Shown: positions 26,651 to 34,870, numbered from the stretch's first letter. The stretch: 64,000 nt of DNA from Mycolicibacterium sp. TY81 (GCF_018326285.1 NZ_AP023362.1:5394001-5458000); one strand, 5' to 3'. A program made the numbers and translations. Notes: generated from the letters alone by a model not told the origin.

Positions 26651-27508
26651 ATGACCGCAACTACTGAAGTGACGTACCGCAGACGACCGGTGGCCGCCCG
26701 CCCGGGCCGGCCGAAGACCGGAAGGACCCAGGTCGGCTCGGTGGATGTCATCGCGACGTCCGCCGCGGTGCTGCGACCTGTCGTGGTGGCCGGCGCCATC
26801 GTGGCCGCCGCCCTCATGTGGGGACCGCGCGCGCAGGCCGACGTCGTCCATGACGCGCTCAATGATGTCGGCATCGGCAACAACGGACCCGTCAGCAACG
26901 CGATCGCCGAGGTGGGTGCCTCGATCTGCCCGCTGCTGGTGCAGCCGGGTAGTCAGATGGCCAGCACGGCAACCCAGATGAGCGGCAACGGCGGCATCGC
27001 CCCGCCGCTGGCCGGGTTCGCCACGCAGGTCGCGATCCAGACTCAGTGCCCCGCATTCATGACGGCGCTCGCCAACGGCAACATCCCGGCCCTGATGAAC
27101 GGCGGCCTGCCGGTGACGCCGCCGGGGCTGCCCTCTGTGCCGTCGGTCGGCCTGCCGAACCTGTCGGGCGCGACGGCTGCGGTTCCGGGCACGCTGGGCG
27201 CGGCGACGACCCCGGTGTCGAGCGTCGTGGGCGCGGCGACGGCCCCGCTGCCGGGCACCTTGGGGGCCGCGACGGCACCACTGCCGGGCACGCTGGGCGC
27301 TGTTACGGCACCCCTGCCGGGCACGCTGGGGGCCGCGACGGCTCCGGTCTCCGGTGCGCTCGGTGCGGCGACCGCCCCGGTGGCTTCGGCGCCGGGCCTC
27401 ACCGCCCCGGCGGTAACGGTGCCCACACCGGGTCTGCTGGCTCCCGCGACGCAGGCGCCGCTGCAGCTGGCGTCCTCGCCGGTCGTTCCGGCGATACCCG
27501 GCTACTGA
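26651..27508 (+). CDS. Secreted protein with tandem Ala/Pro/Gly/Thr-rich 11-residue repeats
   Basis: A 285-residue preprotein starting at ATG 26651, 8 bases after GGGAG. After a basic N-terminus it has a hydrophobic signal (VLRPVVVAGAIVAAALMWGPRAQA). The first mature domain (about 65-165) has two Cys. Residues about 175-245 are imperfect tandem copies of the 11-residue unit APLPGTLGAAT, seen at DNA level around 27172-27390. The tail is Pro/Ala-rich. No enzyme signature; probably a surface or wall-associated protein. Confidence 0.7.
   Translation: MTATTEVTYRRRPVAARPGRPKTGRTQVGSVDVIATSAAVLRPVVVAGAIVAAALMWGPRAQADVVHDALNDVGIGNNGPVSNAIAEVGASICPLLVQPGSQMASTATQMSGNGGIAPPLAGFATQVAIQTQCPAFMTALANGNIPALMNGGLPVTPPGLPSVPSVGLPNLSGATAAVPGTLGAATTPVSSVVGAATAPLPGTLGAATAPLPGTLGAVTAPLPGTLGAATAPVSGALGAATAPVASAPGLTAPAVTVPTPGLLAPATQAPLQLASSPVVPAIPGY
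27172..27390 (+). repeat. Imperfect tandem repeats of about 33 bp inside the secreted-protein gene
   Basis: About six to seven copies of a 33-bp unit encoding variants of APLPGTLGAAT. Copies near 27240-27340 are most alike, and copies at the edges are diverged. The repeat keeps the reading frame, which suggests selection on the protein. Confidence 0.65.
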
Positions 27509-27532
27509 TTCTGATCCCGCCTACGGGAACGC

Positions 27533-27570
27533 ATTGAGGGCTGTGGCTTCGAAAAGCCACAGCCCTCAAT
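27533..27570. terminator. Bidirectional hairpin between convergent genes
   Basis: A perfect 17-bp stem (27533-27549 with 27554-27570) closed by a CGAA tetraloop. It lies between two convergent stops (27508 and 27587). There is no long T tract, as is common for mycobacterial terminators. Confidence 0.85.
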
Positions 27571-27586
27571 GTTGTTGCGCTAGTTG

Positions 27587-28855
27587 TCAGCTGTCGTGGC
27601 TGCTGCTGCTGCTCGACGCGTGCGACGCGCTGCCGCCCTCGGGGGCGCGGTGCTTGCCGCCGGTCGAACCCGCGGGAACGGAGACCGAACCGCTCGCGCC
27701 CTCGGGAGCGCTGTGCTTGCCGCCCTTCGCGGACTTGTCGGTCTTCTTGGACTTGCCCGAGGTGGCCTTCGCGGACTTGTCGTCGGTCGACTTGTCGGCG
27801 CCCTTGGTCTCGGTGTCCTTGGCGCCCGAGTCCTTGGCATCGGTGGTCTTGGTCTCGGTGCCCTTGGTGTCGGTCGACTTGGTGTCGGCGCCCTTGGTCT
27901 CGGCCTTCTCGTCGGTCTTGCCGGCGGTCTTGCTGGTGTCCTTGGCGTCCGTCTGGCTGTCCGTGGGGGCGCCGGCGGTTTCCGTCGTCTTACCGGTGTC
28001 GGTGCCCGTGGGCGTCGTGCCCGGTGTGCCGGATTCGGGCGACGTCGCACCGGTGGCCTTCGGCGTCTCCGCCTCGGCGGCGGCGGGCTTGGCCGTCAGC
28101 GACAGCGTCTGGGTGGTCGGCAGCGTCGTGGTCGAGGCCAGCGTCTTCAGCGACGTGGTGGCGGCCAACGGCGTTGCGGCCAACGGGAATCCGGACAGGA
28201 TGGCGCCCGGCAGCGCCTGCAGTCCGGCGATGAGGGCACCCGGCAAGGCGCTGATCCCCTTGATGATGGTGGCCGGCAGCGTGCTGAGGTTCTGCAACGC
28301 GGCGATCGCGGTGTTGATCGCGGTGGTGATGAGCACCGGGATCTTCGCGGTCGTGCCGTTGAAGAAGGTGGCGTTGATCGCGTTGATGCCCTTGATGATG
28401 GCGTTCGGCGCCGCGATCAGGGTGTTGACGATCGGCAGGAGCGTCTGGTTGTAGATCGCCTTGTTGATGGTGTTCAGGCCGGTGATGATCGCGTTCGGGC
28501 CCTGGATCAACTGCGCGACGAACGGCCCGACGGTCTGGTTGTAGATCGCGGCGTTGAGCGTGTTGATGGCCTTGATGAACTCATTCGGGCCGGCGATGAG
28601 GTTGTTCAGGAACGTCTGGTATGCCGTGAACGGCAGCGAGATCAGCTGGAGCAGATCGGCCGGGAAGGCGGTCAGGTAGTACTTCTCCGCGTAGGTGGAC
28701 ACGTGGGACACGGTGGCCACAGCGGAATGTGCCGCCTGCAGGGAGTGCGGCGCGGGCAACGGTGCCGCGGCTCCTACCGAGGCGACGACGCACACCGAGC
28801 ACATTCCGGCAACGAGAGACGAAGGCAGTGCGTTGTGCCGAACAGCGATTTGCAT
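27587..28855 (-). CDS. Secreted protein with three internal helical repeats and a low-complexity Lys/Thr/Asp tail
   Basis: A 422-residue preprotein with a signal region at about 12-32. Residues about 88-180 contain three related ~30-residue units built on GPNAII-x-GLNTINKAIYNQT. The next ~60 residues are hydrophobic (ISALPGALIAGLQALPGAILSGFPLAATPLAA). From about 250 the tail is highly charged and repetitive (many KGADTK/KTTD/KST variants), then Ser-rich with His. The domain layout suggests a surface protein with an extended tail; no family is recognised. Confidence 0.7.
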   Translation of the reverse strand: MQIAVRHNALPSSLVAGMCSVCVVASVGAAAPLPAPHSLQAAHSAVATVSHVSTYAEKYYLTAFPADLLQLISLPFTAYQTFLNNLIAGPNEFIKAINTLNAAIYNQTVGPFVAQLIQGPNAIITGLNTINKAIYNQTLLPIVNTLIAAPNAIIKGINAINATFFNGTTAKIPVLITTAINTAIAALQNLSTLPATIIKGISALPGALIAGLQALPGAILSGFPLAATPLAATTSLKTLASTTTLPTTQTLSLTAKPAAAEAETPKATGATSPESGTPGTTPTGTDTGKTTETAGAPTDSQTDAKDTSKTAGKTDEKAETKGADTKSTDTKGTETKTTDAKDSGAKDTETKGADKSTDDKSAKATSGKSKKTDKSAKGGKHSAPEGASGSVSVPAGSTGGKHRAPEGGSASHASSSSSSHDS

Positions 28856-29118
28856 GATGGACCCCGGATTCAGTGAGGCAGAGCGGAATTAGGCGGTCTG
28901 AAAGTAGCGGAAAGACGGAGGTGCCTCTAGCCGAGCAAAAACCCCCATCGGCCGCCTGACCAGGCAATACGTGCACTATTTCCCTGCCCGGGTAAATAAA
29001 TCAAGCTGAAGTTTTCCAAGAATTCATCCAGGCCCGGCCGCTGTGACGGCCACATCATTTGCCGGCGGTGCGGTGTGGGCGCTCGCCGAACCGGTCACGG
29101 TGTGATGTGGTGGTGACG

Positions 29119-29685
29119 ATGTCCGACTTCAGATTCCGTGCCGGGGGGCTGGCTGCCGCGACGCTGACGGGTGCGGTGTTGGCGCTGGCCGGAAGCCCGT
29201 TGGTGGTGGCCGAGCCCGCGACGGACGCCCAGGGGTTCCTCGACTCGACGGCGCGCTGCCCGACGGGCGATACCGCGGTCGCGTTCGGCAGTACCGCATC
29301 GTCACGGGTCGCCGTCTGCAGGAGCGCCGGCGGAGAGTACCAATATCGCGGCGTCCGGATCAGCGACGGCGCGAAGCTGATCGTCGCCGCGAGCGCGGAC
29401 GGCCGCGGCGGCTACACCGCGACGAGCGATGGCATCACCTATACCGTCAGCGCGAAATCACTTGATATCAGCGCGGGTTCGCAGTCCATCCGGTCCGAGC
29501 CCATGACCTTTTTCCGCAGCGGCGGGCCCCTGCCCGGAGCCGCGGCCGCCACGCCTGCGCCGGCTGCGCCACCGGTGGGTGCGCCGCCCACACCGGTCAC
29601 CGGAGCTCCCGCGCCCGTACCGACCACGCCGTTGCCGCCGCCGTTGCCGGCGGAGGTCGGCGGTTCCCGCGCGGGCGGGCACTGA
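29119..29685 (+). CDS. Secreted protein with proline/alanine-rich C-terminus
   Basis: A 188-residue preprotein. ATG 29119 starts a signal peptide (GGLAAATLTGAVLALAGSPLVVA). The mature N-terminal domain (about 30-130) contains two Cys (RCPTGDTAVAF and VAVCRSAGG) and reads like a small beta domain. The C-terminal ~55 residues are mostly Pro and Ala. Similar serine/proline-rich exported proteins are common in mycobacteria, with unknown functions. GTG 29113 is a possible alternative start. Confidence 0.65.
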   Translation: MSDFRFRAGGLAAATLTGAVLALAGSPLVVAEPATDAQGFLDSTARCPTGDTAVAFGSTASSRVAVCRSAGGEYQYRGVRISDGAKLIVAASADGRGGYTATSDGITYTVSAKSLDISAGSQSIRSEPMTFFRSGGPLPGAAAATPAPAAPPVGAPPTPVTGAPAPVPTTPLPPPLPAEVGGSRAGGH

Positions 29686-29694
29686 CAGCAGGCC

Positions 29695-30096
29695 TCAGGC
29701 CGTCCGGGTGTCCCCGGGCTTGGCGGGGTGAATACCGCAGCTGCACGCGCTGATCGATGGACAGGTGCACTGCATGCCCCATTCGACGACCGCGCGCGCG
29801 AGGTGCAGTTCGGCGATCTTGGCGTCGATCTCGGCAAGCTTGGTCTCCGCGAGCGCGCGGCTGGCCGGGCGCCCGGGCGCGTCGTCGGCGAACAGCAGCT
29901 GGATCTCATCGAGAGAGAACCCCGCCGTCTTGCACACCCGGATGACGTTGAGGCGATCGATGACGGTGTCGTCGTAGCGGCGCTGCCCCCCGGCGCGTGC
30001 CGGCGCCGGGATGAGGCCGATCTGTTCGTAGTAGCGCAGCGTCGTCGCGGCGACGTCGGTGCGCGCCGACACTTCGCCGATGGTGAACGTGGCCAT
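29695..30096 (-). CDS. MerR family transcriptional regulator
   Basis: A 133-residue regulator: FTIGEVSARTDVAATTLRYYEQIGLIPAPARAGGQRRYDD is a textbook MerR helix-turn-helix plus wing, followed by a dimerisation helix. The C-terminus has four Cys (CTCPSISACSC), which could sense metals, oxidants or electrophiles. ATG 30096 has AGGAG 5 bases upstream. It is divergent from the F420-type oxidoreductase gene, and a 22-bp dyad lies between them. Confidence 0.88.
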   Translation of the reverse strand: MATFTIGEVSARTDVAATTLRYYEQIGLIPAPARAGGQRRYDDTVIDRLNVIRVCKTAGFSLDEIQLLFADDAPGRPASRALAETKLAEIDAKIAELHLARAVVEWGMQCTCPSISACSCGIHPAKPGDTRTA

Positions 30097-30116
30097 GACA
30101 CTCCTGGTTCGGCCTT

Positions 30117-30138
30117 GACTTGAAGCCAACTCTAAGTC
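30117..30138. promoter_or_regulatory. Candidate MerR operator
   Basis: GACTT (30117-30121) and AAGTC (30134-30138) are inverted across 12 bp, and a -35-like TTGACT (30115-30120) overlaps the left arm. MerR proteins bind such dyads between an over-spaced -35 and -10; the -10 here is not clear. Confidence 0.5.
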
Positions 30139-30151
30139 GTTGACTGTCCGT

Positions 30152-30613
30152 ATGGCTACCAACACACAGCGATCAGACATCAGTGAATTGGGCAGGACCC
30201 GCTACGCAATGCTCCGGAGCTATCGGCGCGACGGCGAGCCGGTCGATACGCCGATCTGGTTCGCCGTCGAGCAGGATTCGATCGTGTTCCGGACCAAGCG
30301 CGGTCCGAAAACCGCACGGCTGCGCGCACATCCGCAAGTCGAACTGACGGCGTGCGACTACCGCGGCCGAAAGCGCAGCGGCGCAACCGTATTCACCGGC
30401 ACGGCGACGATCCTCGAGGATGGGGCCGCGGCCGAGGCCAACCGGGTGTTGCACCGGCGCTACGGGTGGCAGTGGAATCTGGTGCCGCTGATCAGGATTC
30501 CGGGAGTGACCCAGGTGCACGCCGGGCTGCCGTGGCGGGAAAAGTGGCAGAAGGCGCGGAACCGCGGTGTCTGGGACGACAGCGCGATCGTGCGCATCGA
30601 CTTCAGCGCCTGA
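30152..30613 (+). CDS. PPOX-class F420-dependent oxidoreductase
   Basis: A 153-residue split-barrel protein of the pyridoxamine-phosphate-oxidase-like F420 family: YAMLRSYRRDGEPVDTPIWFAVEQDSIVFRTKRGPKTARLRAHPQVEL is the common core. Such proteins reduce diverse substrates with F420H2 or act as F420-binding carriers. I chose ATG 30152 (MATNTQ) over TTG 30140. It is divergent from, and probably controlled by, the MerR regulator. A hairpin terminator follows at 30657. Confidence 0.82.
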   Translation: MATNTQRSDISELGRTRYAMLRSYRRDGEPVDTPIWFAVEQDSIVFRTKRGPKTARLRAHPQVELTACDYRGRKRSGATVFTGTATILEDGAAAEANRVLHRRYGWQWNLVPLIRIPGVTQVHAGLPWREKWQKARNRGVWDDSAIVRIDFSA

Positions 30614-30656
30614 CGTTCGATCCTGTGCCCAGACAGGAATCAAGACTGACAAAAAG

Positions 30657-30691
30657 CACGGTGCCGACACCAGATTGGTGTCGGCACCGTG
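30657..30691. terminator. Bidirectional intrinsic terminator, perfect 16-bp stem
   Basis: Arms 30657-30672 and 30676-30691 are exact complements with a GAT loop. Five A precede it on the plus strand, giving a T tract for minus-strand transcripts from the STAS gene and the 25-codon ORF. It also ends the plus-strand gene before it. Confidence 0.88.
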
Positions 30692-30707
30692 TTGGAGGTC
30701 GAAGCGG

Positions 30708-30785
30708 TCAGAAGGCCGGCGTCGCCATCTGCGTCTTACGACGGTGGTGGAGCAGGGCACTCAGCCAGCGGAGATCGATCAACAT
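30708..30785 (-). CDS. Candidate 25-aa protein downstream of the STAS gene
   Basis: ATG 30785 to TGA 30708-30710. AGGAA lies about 7 bases before the ATG, 14 bp separate it from the STAS stop, and the terminator comes right after. The product has a hydrophobic, aromatic N-terminal half (MLIDLRWLSALLHH) and a basic middle (RRKTQ), which could be a short amphipathic or membrane-active helix. Conservation is needed to decide if it is a real gene. Confidence 0.4.
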   Translation of the reverse strand: MLIDLRWLSALLHHRRKTQMATPAF

Positions 30786-30799
30786 GTTCAGTTCCTGTC

Positions 30800-31270
30800 T
30801 TACGCGGACTTCTTGGTGAGGAACGGCAGCAACCGGCGACGCTCGTACATGCTGTCCGAGAAGTGGTGCAGCGCTTCCGAGACGGAGGTTGCGGTCGGGA
30901 AGGCGGACTCTGCGCCGCAGGCCAGCAGTGCGGTCGAAACCGGCTGGGATGCGATGAGAGACCACTCGTTGCCTGCTGCGATGCAGCTGTCGTTGACCTT
31001 GTCGAGCAGTTCGACGCAGGACACTGCGAACGAGGTGACCCCGCTCAGGTCCAGGATGAACGGCTTCTCTGGGAGTACGCAGCGCCGTGCCTGCGCTGCA
31101 ACCAGGTCCACATCGGTTTCGTCGATGACTCCGGTGACGGTGAGCACCGTCGCCAGTTGACGGCACTGGGCGCGCACCTCGGCGTCGCCGCAGGCGACCG
31201 CCGGATTGCCATAGCGGAAAGCGGCAGACGTTGTTGCGTCGCCGGTGGCCTTGCCTGTCACTACAGCCAT
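30800..31270 (-). CDS. STAS-domain anti-anti-sigma factor
   Basis: A 156-residue protein with a SpoIIAA-like STAS domain: LTVTGVIDETDVDLV, then PFILDLSGVTSFAVSCVELLDKVND, where a Ser in the DLSGVTSF segment is the usual phosphorylation site. Such proteins bind anti-sigma kinases and release sigma factors (in mycobacteria mainly SigF). No partner kinase is in the window. ATG 31270 has GGGAGG 7 bases upstream. Cysteines occur at several positions. Confidence 0.82.
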   Translation of the reverse strand: MAVVTGKATGDATTSAAFRYGNPAVACGDAEVRAQCRQLATVLTVTGVIDETDVDLVAAQARRCVLPEKPFILDLSGVTSFAVSCVELLDKVNDSCIAAGNEWSLIASQPVSTALLACGAESAFPTATSVSEALHHFSDSMYERRRLLPFLTKKSA

Positions 31271-31435
31271 GTGATGCCTCCCTTCGATGTTGCCGGACGC
31301 CCGACAGCTGTGTCGTTTCTCCGGCTCGAGATCGAAGTTATGTGGCCAAGTTAAGGTACCGGGGAGTAAGTCCTAAATCATCGCTAAGAAGTGTGATTGC
31401 TCCAGCTAGCAAACATGATCTCAGCGGGGTAACGG

Positions 31436-32674
31436 TCACGGACGGCGCATCTGATGGCCGTGGTACCCGACCCACGGCGAATAGTCGGCGATGAGAGGCT
31501 CCTGCGGCGGCCGCAATTCCTCCGGCACGTGCTGCAAATTGATCCTGATGCGGTACCAGATCGAGCTGGGGCCGCGCATGCCGTCGACCAGAACATCTAT
31601 GGCTTCCAGCGCAGATGCCGCTTCCGGATGCTTCGCCCGCCATTCGTCGAGCGCGGCCATCGCCTCGTCGCGCGTCTTTGTCCGGGCCACCTCGATGAGC
31701 GGCATCTGCGACGCCCGGCGTCCGTCGGCCGACGCGCCACCCCCGGATTTCTCGGTTTTGGGCATCGGACCCAGTTCTTCGGCCAGCGCCAGCAACCCCT
31801 CCAGGCCGCCGGCAGCGTCGTCCATCCCGGCCCAGGGGTCACCGAATTGCGCGTACCGGCCGGGCACCGTCGCCACGGTGAACTCCTCGGGACGGCAGCC
31901 CGGAACCTCGTCCCAGAACAGCGGTGTCGAGACGCGGGCGTCGGGCCGCGACCGCACCGAGTAGGCCGACGCCACCGTCCGGTCCTTGGCGTTCTGGTTG
32001 AAGTCGACGAACACGCCCTGGCGTTCCTCTTTCCACCAGCGACTGGTCGCCAGGTCGGGCACCCGTCGCTCCACCTCACGGGCCACGGTCTGGGCCGCCA
32101 ACCGCACCTGCTTGTACGGCCAGTTCCGCTCGATCCGGGCGTAGATGTGGAAGCCCCGCGAGCCGGACGTCTTGGGCCAGGCCGTCAGCCCGTAGTCGGT
32201 GAGCACGTCGCGGACGACAGCTGCGACGTCGAGGATCTGCGGCCACTCGACACCCGGCATCGGATCGAGATCGACGCGCAGCTCGTCGGGGTGTTCCAGG
32301 TCGTCGGCCCGGACCGGGTGGGGATTGAAGTCGATGCAGCCCAGGCCGACGGCCCACACCAGCCCGGCGGCCTCGTCGATGACGGCTTCCTTCGCGGAGG
32401 TGCCCGACGCGTATTTCAGCTCGGCGACGTCGATCCAGTCCGGCCGCTTCTCCGGTGCCCGCTTCTGAAAGATCGCTTCCTGGGCAATGCCTTTCACGAA
32501 CCGCTTCAGGATCATGGGCCGCCGGGCCACGCCGCGCAGCGCGCCGTCGGCGACGGCGAGGTAGTAGTTGACCAGGTCGAGCTTGGTCACGCCCGGTTCG
32601 GGAAAGATCACCTTGCCGGGGTTGCTCACGACAACCTCGCGCCCACCCACCTCGAGGGACCGCGAGTCACCCAT
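31436..32674 (-). CDS. polD2: LigD-type DNA primase-polymerase, PolD2/Rv0269c type
   Basis: A 412-residue stand-alone archaeo-eukaryotic primase-like polymerase related to the POL domain of LigD. Seen: VVVSNPGKVIFPEPGVTKLDLVNYY near the start, RVDLDPMPG with the two catalytic Asp, TSGSRGFHIYARI, and VFVDFNQNAKDRTVASAYSVR with a third acidic residue. These enzymes add NTPs or short stretches of dNTPs in gap repair. A TANNNT element (TACGAT, minus strand 32686-32681) places the transcript start exactly at ATG 32674, so it is probably leaderless. Divergent from fadD2. Confidence 0.88.
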   Translation of the reverse strand: MGDSRSLEVGGREVVVSNPGKVIFPEPGVTKLDLVNYYLAVADGALRGVARRPMILKRFVKGIAQEAIFQKRAPEKRPDWIDVAELKYASGTSAKEAVIDEAAGLVWAVGLGCIDFNPHPVRADDLEHPDELRVDLDPMPGVEWPQILDVAAVVRDVLTDYGLTAWPKTSGSRGFHIYARIERNWPYKQVRLAAQTVAREVERRVPDLATSRWWKEERQGVFVDFNQNAKDRTVASAYSVRSRPDARVSTPLFWDEVPGCRPEEFTVATVPGRYAQFGDPWAGMDDAAGGLEGLLALAEELGPMPKTEKSGGGASADGRRASQMPLIEVARTKTRDEAMAALDEWRAKHPEAASALEAIDVLVDGMRGPSSIWYRIRINLQHVPEELRPPQEPLIADYSPWVGYHGHQMRRP

Positions 32675-32680
32675 GAAGTC

Positions 32681-32745
32681 ATCGTAATTGGCCCGAGAAT
32701 TGGGGCTGGAGTTCTGGCCGCGTTACCCGCGGTGTCACCTATGGT
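32681..32745. promoter_or_regulatory. Back-to-back leaderless promoters for polD2 and fadD2
   Basis: Within a 77-bp spacer, TACGAT (minus, 32686-32681) and TATGGT (plus, 32740-32745) both fit TANNNT. Counting 7 bases from each lands on the A of ATG 32674 and of ATG 32752. No ribosome binding site is evident for either gene. Confidence 0.6.
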
Positions 32746-32751
32746 TGGCTC

Positions 32752-34452
32752 ATGGCGAAGCTGACCGACCTCCCGTCACAGGTGGCAAACAAGGTTCAGG
32801 AAACTTTGGAGAAGTCGGTCGGTAAATATGTCGACCGCGGCGCCGCCGAATTGCACTACGCCAAGAAGATGTTCGAGGCGGGCGCGCTCAAACTCGAGTC
32901 GCCACAGCACATCGCGGCGATGCTGGCCGACATCGCCCGCTGGGGTGAGATCGGCATGGTCCCGGCGCTCAACGCGCGTCGTACCCCGCACCGCACCGCC
33001 GTCATCGACGACGACGGCGACATCACCTTCCAGGAGTTCGACGACGCCGTGAACGCCACGGCCAACGCGTTGCGGGCCAAGGGGGTTCAGGCCGGGGAAG
33101 GCGTGGCGATCCTGGCCCGCAACCACCGGTGGTTCCTGATCTCGGTATACGGCGCGGCGCGGGTGGGCGCGCGCATCATCCTGATGAACACCGAATTCTC
33201 GGGTCCACAGATCAAAGAGGTCTCTGAGCGCGAGGGCGCGCAGCTCATCATCTACGACGACGAATACGCCGGCGCCGTCGCGCTGTCCGAGCCGCCCCTG
33301 GGCAAGCTGCGGGCACTGGGGCACAACCCGGACAAGCCGGAACCGTCGGGCAGCATCGACGAATCCCTGGCCGAGGTCATCGCCCGGACCAGCAGCCTGG
33401 CGCCGCCGAAGGCGGCCAAATCGGCGTCCATCATCATCTTGACCAGCGGCACCACGGGAACTCCCAAGGGCGCCAACCGAAGTGCCCCGCCGTCGCTCGC
33501 CCCGGTGGGTGGCGTGCTGTCGTCAGTGCCGTTCAAATCCGGTGAGGTGACCAGCCTGCCCGCGCCGATGTTCCACGCGCTCGGGTACCTGCACTCGACC
33601 ATCGCCATGCTGCTCGGCAGCACGCTGGTGCTGCGGCGCCGGTTCAAGCCGGCCACCGTGCTCGCCGACATCGAGCGGCACCGGGTCACCGCCATGGTGG
33701 TGGTGCCGGTGATGTTGTCGCGCATTCTGGACGAGCTGGACAAGACGTCACCGAAGCCGAACCTGTCGAGCCTGCGCATCGTCTTCGTGTCGGGTTCACA
33801 GTTGGGATCCGAACTGGCGACGCGGGCGCTCAAGGATCTGGGCCCGGTGATCTACAACCTGTACGGGTCGACCGAGATCTCGTTCGCCACCATCGCGCGG
33901 CCGCAGGACCTGTCGATCAACCCGGCGACGGTCGGCCCGGTGGTCAAGGGCGTCCGCGTGAAGATTTTCGACGACAACGGCAAGGAACTGCCGCAGGGCA
34001 GCGTCGGGCGCATCTTCGTCGGCACCACATTCCCGTTCGAGGGGTACACCGGCGGCGGTGGCAAGGAGATCATCGACGGGATGCTGTCGTCGGGCGACGT
34101 CGGCTATTTCGACGAGCGGGGATTGCTGTATGTCAGTGGCCGTGACGACGAGATGATCGTGTCGGGCGGCGAGAACGTCTTCCCTGCCGAGGTCGAGGAC
34201 CTGATCAGCGGGCATCCCGAGGTGGTGGAGGCGACCGCGATCGGCGTCGACGACAAGGACTTCGGCGCGCGGCTGCGGGCCTTCGTCGTCAAGACCGAGG
34301 GGGCGACGGTCAGCGAGGACGACATCAAGTCCTACGTCCGAGATCACCTGGCGCGCTACAAGGTTCCGCGTGAGGTCGTCTTCCTCGACGAGCTGCCGCG
34401 TAACCCCACGGGCAAGATCCTCAAGCGCGCGCTACGGGAGATGGACCTCTAG
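32752..34452 (+). CDS. fadD2: Fatty-acyl-CoA ligase, FadD2 type
   Basis: A 566-residue adenylate-forming enzyme that activates fatty acids to acyl-CoA. Motifs: P-loop IIILTSGTTGTPKGANRS (about 226-243), NLYGSTEIS (A5), SGDVGYFDERGLLYVSGRDDEMI (A7/A8), and the catalytic lysine in PRNPTGKILKRALRE at the C-terminus. No signal peptide. Position next to fadE6 is as in M. tuberculosis (Rv0270). The start codon coincides with the predicted transcript start. Confidence 0.93.
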   Translation: MAKLTDLPSQVANKVQETLEKSVGKYVDRGAAELHYAKKMFEAGALKLESPQHIAAMLADIARWGEIGMVPALNARRTPHRTAVIDDDGDITFQEFDDAVNATANALRAKGVQAGEGVAILARNHRWFLISVYGAARVGARIILMNTEFSGPQIKEVSEREGAQLIIYDDEYAGAVALSEPPLGKLRALGHNPDKPEPSGSIDESLAEVIARTSSLAPPKAAKSASIIILTSGTTGTPKGANRSAPPSLAPVGGVLSSVPFKSGEVTSLPAPMFHALGYLHSTIAMLLGSTLVLRRRFKPATVLADIERHRVTAMVVVPVMLSRILDELDKTSPKPNLSSLRIVFVSGSQLGSELATRALKDLGPVIYNLYGSTEISFATIARPQDLSINPATVGPVVKGVRVKIFDDNGKELPQGSVGRIFVGTTFPFEGYTGGGGKEIIDGMLSSGDVGYFDERGLLYVSGRDDEMIVSGGENVFPAEVEDLISGHPEVVEATAIGVDDKDFGARLRAFVVKTEGATVSEDDIKSYVRDHLARYKVPREVVFLDELPRNPTGKILKRALREMDL

Positions 34453-34745
34453 TACCCGTTGACGTACCAGGACAGGCAGGCCGGCCTGCCGCGGCACGCG
34501 ATGATGGCGCCCGCGTCGGGAGCGGCGCCGCGCACCCTGGGCGTATTGCGATCGGGCAGGTTGCAGTTCACGACGTAGGGGTTCCACGGGACGATGCCGT
34601 TGACGCACGGCTCGCCGGTCGCCTGCAGCGTGACGGTCGGGCTGCGCAGCGCCGTCGGCAGGATCGTGAACGCGATCGCAACGGCTGCTATGAAGACCGG
34701 CCGCAGTATGCGCGACGCGCGTGTGGCCGGCTCTGTTGTGGTCAT
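34449..34745 (-). CDS. Small exported or membrane-anchored protein with four cysteines
   Basis: About 98 residues from ATG 34745 (103 from 34760). A hydrophobic stretch (ILRPVFIAAVAIAFTILP) is followed by a short mature domain with Cys in GEPCVNG, VNCNLPD and ACRGRPACLSW, enough for two disulfides. The stop overlaps the fadD2 stop by 4 bp in convergent orientation. No family is recognised. Upstream start choice is uncertain because several in-frame ATGs lack a good ribosome binding site. Confidence 0.6.
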   Translation of the reverse strand: MTTTEPATRASRILRPVFIAAVAIAFTILPTALRSPTVTLQATGEPCVNGIVPWNPYVVNCNLPDRNTPRVRGAAPDAGAIIACRGRPACLSWYVNGY

Positions 34746-34813
34746 GACCATCACCACCAAACATGTTTCCGCCTACGTCAACGGTACACCTGGCCGACCA
34801 GCCGCGGACAATA

Positions 34814-34852
34814 GGGAAAACCCCCATTTCTGCACTGAAATGAGGGTTTCCC
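34814..34852 (-). terminator. Terminator after fadE6
   Basis: An imperfect stem: GGGAAA and CCC/CATTTC on the left (34814-34830) pair with GAAATG, GGG and TTTCCC on the right (34837-34852) around TGCACT. It lies 19 bp beyond the fadE6 stop. Confidence 0.65.
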
Positions 34853-34870
34853 GTCCGTTGGTGGCGGCGG

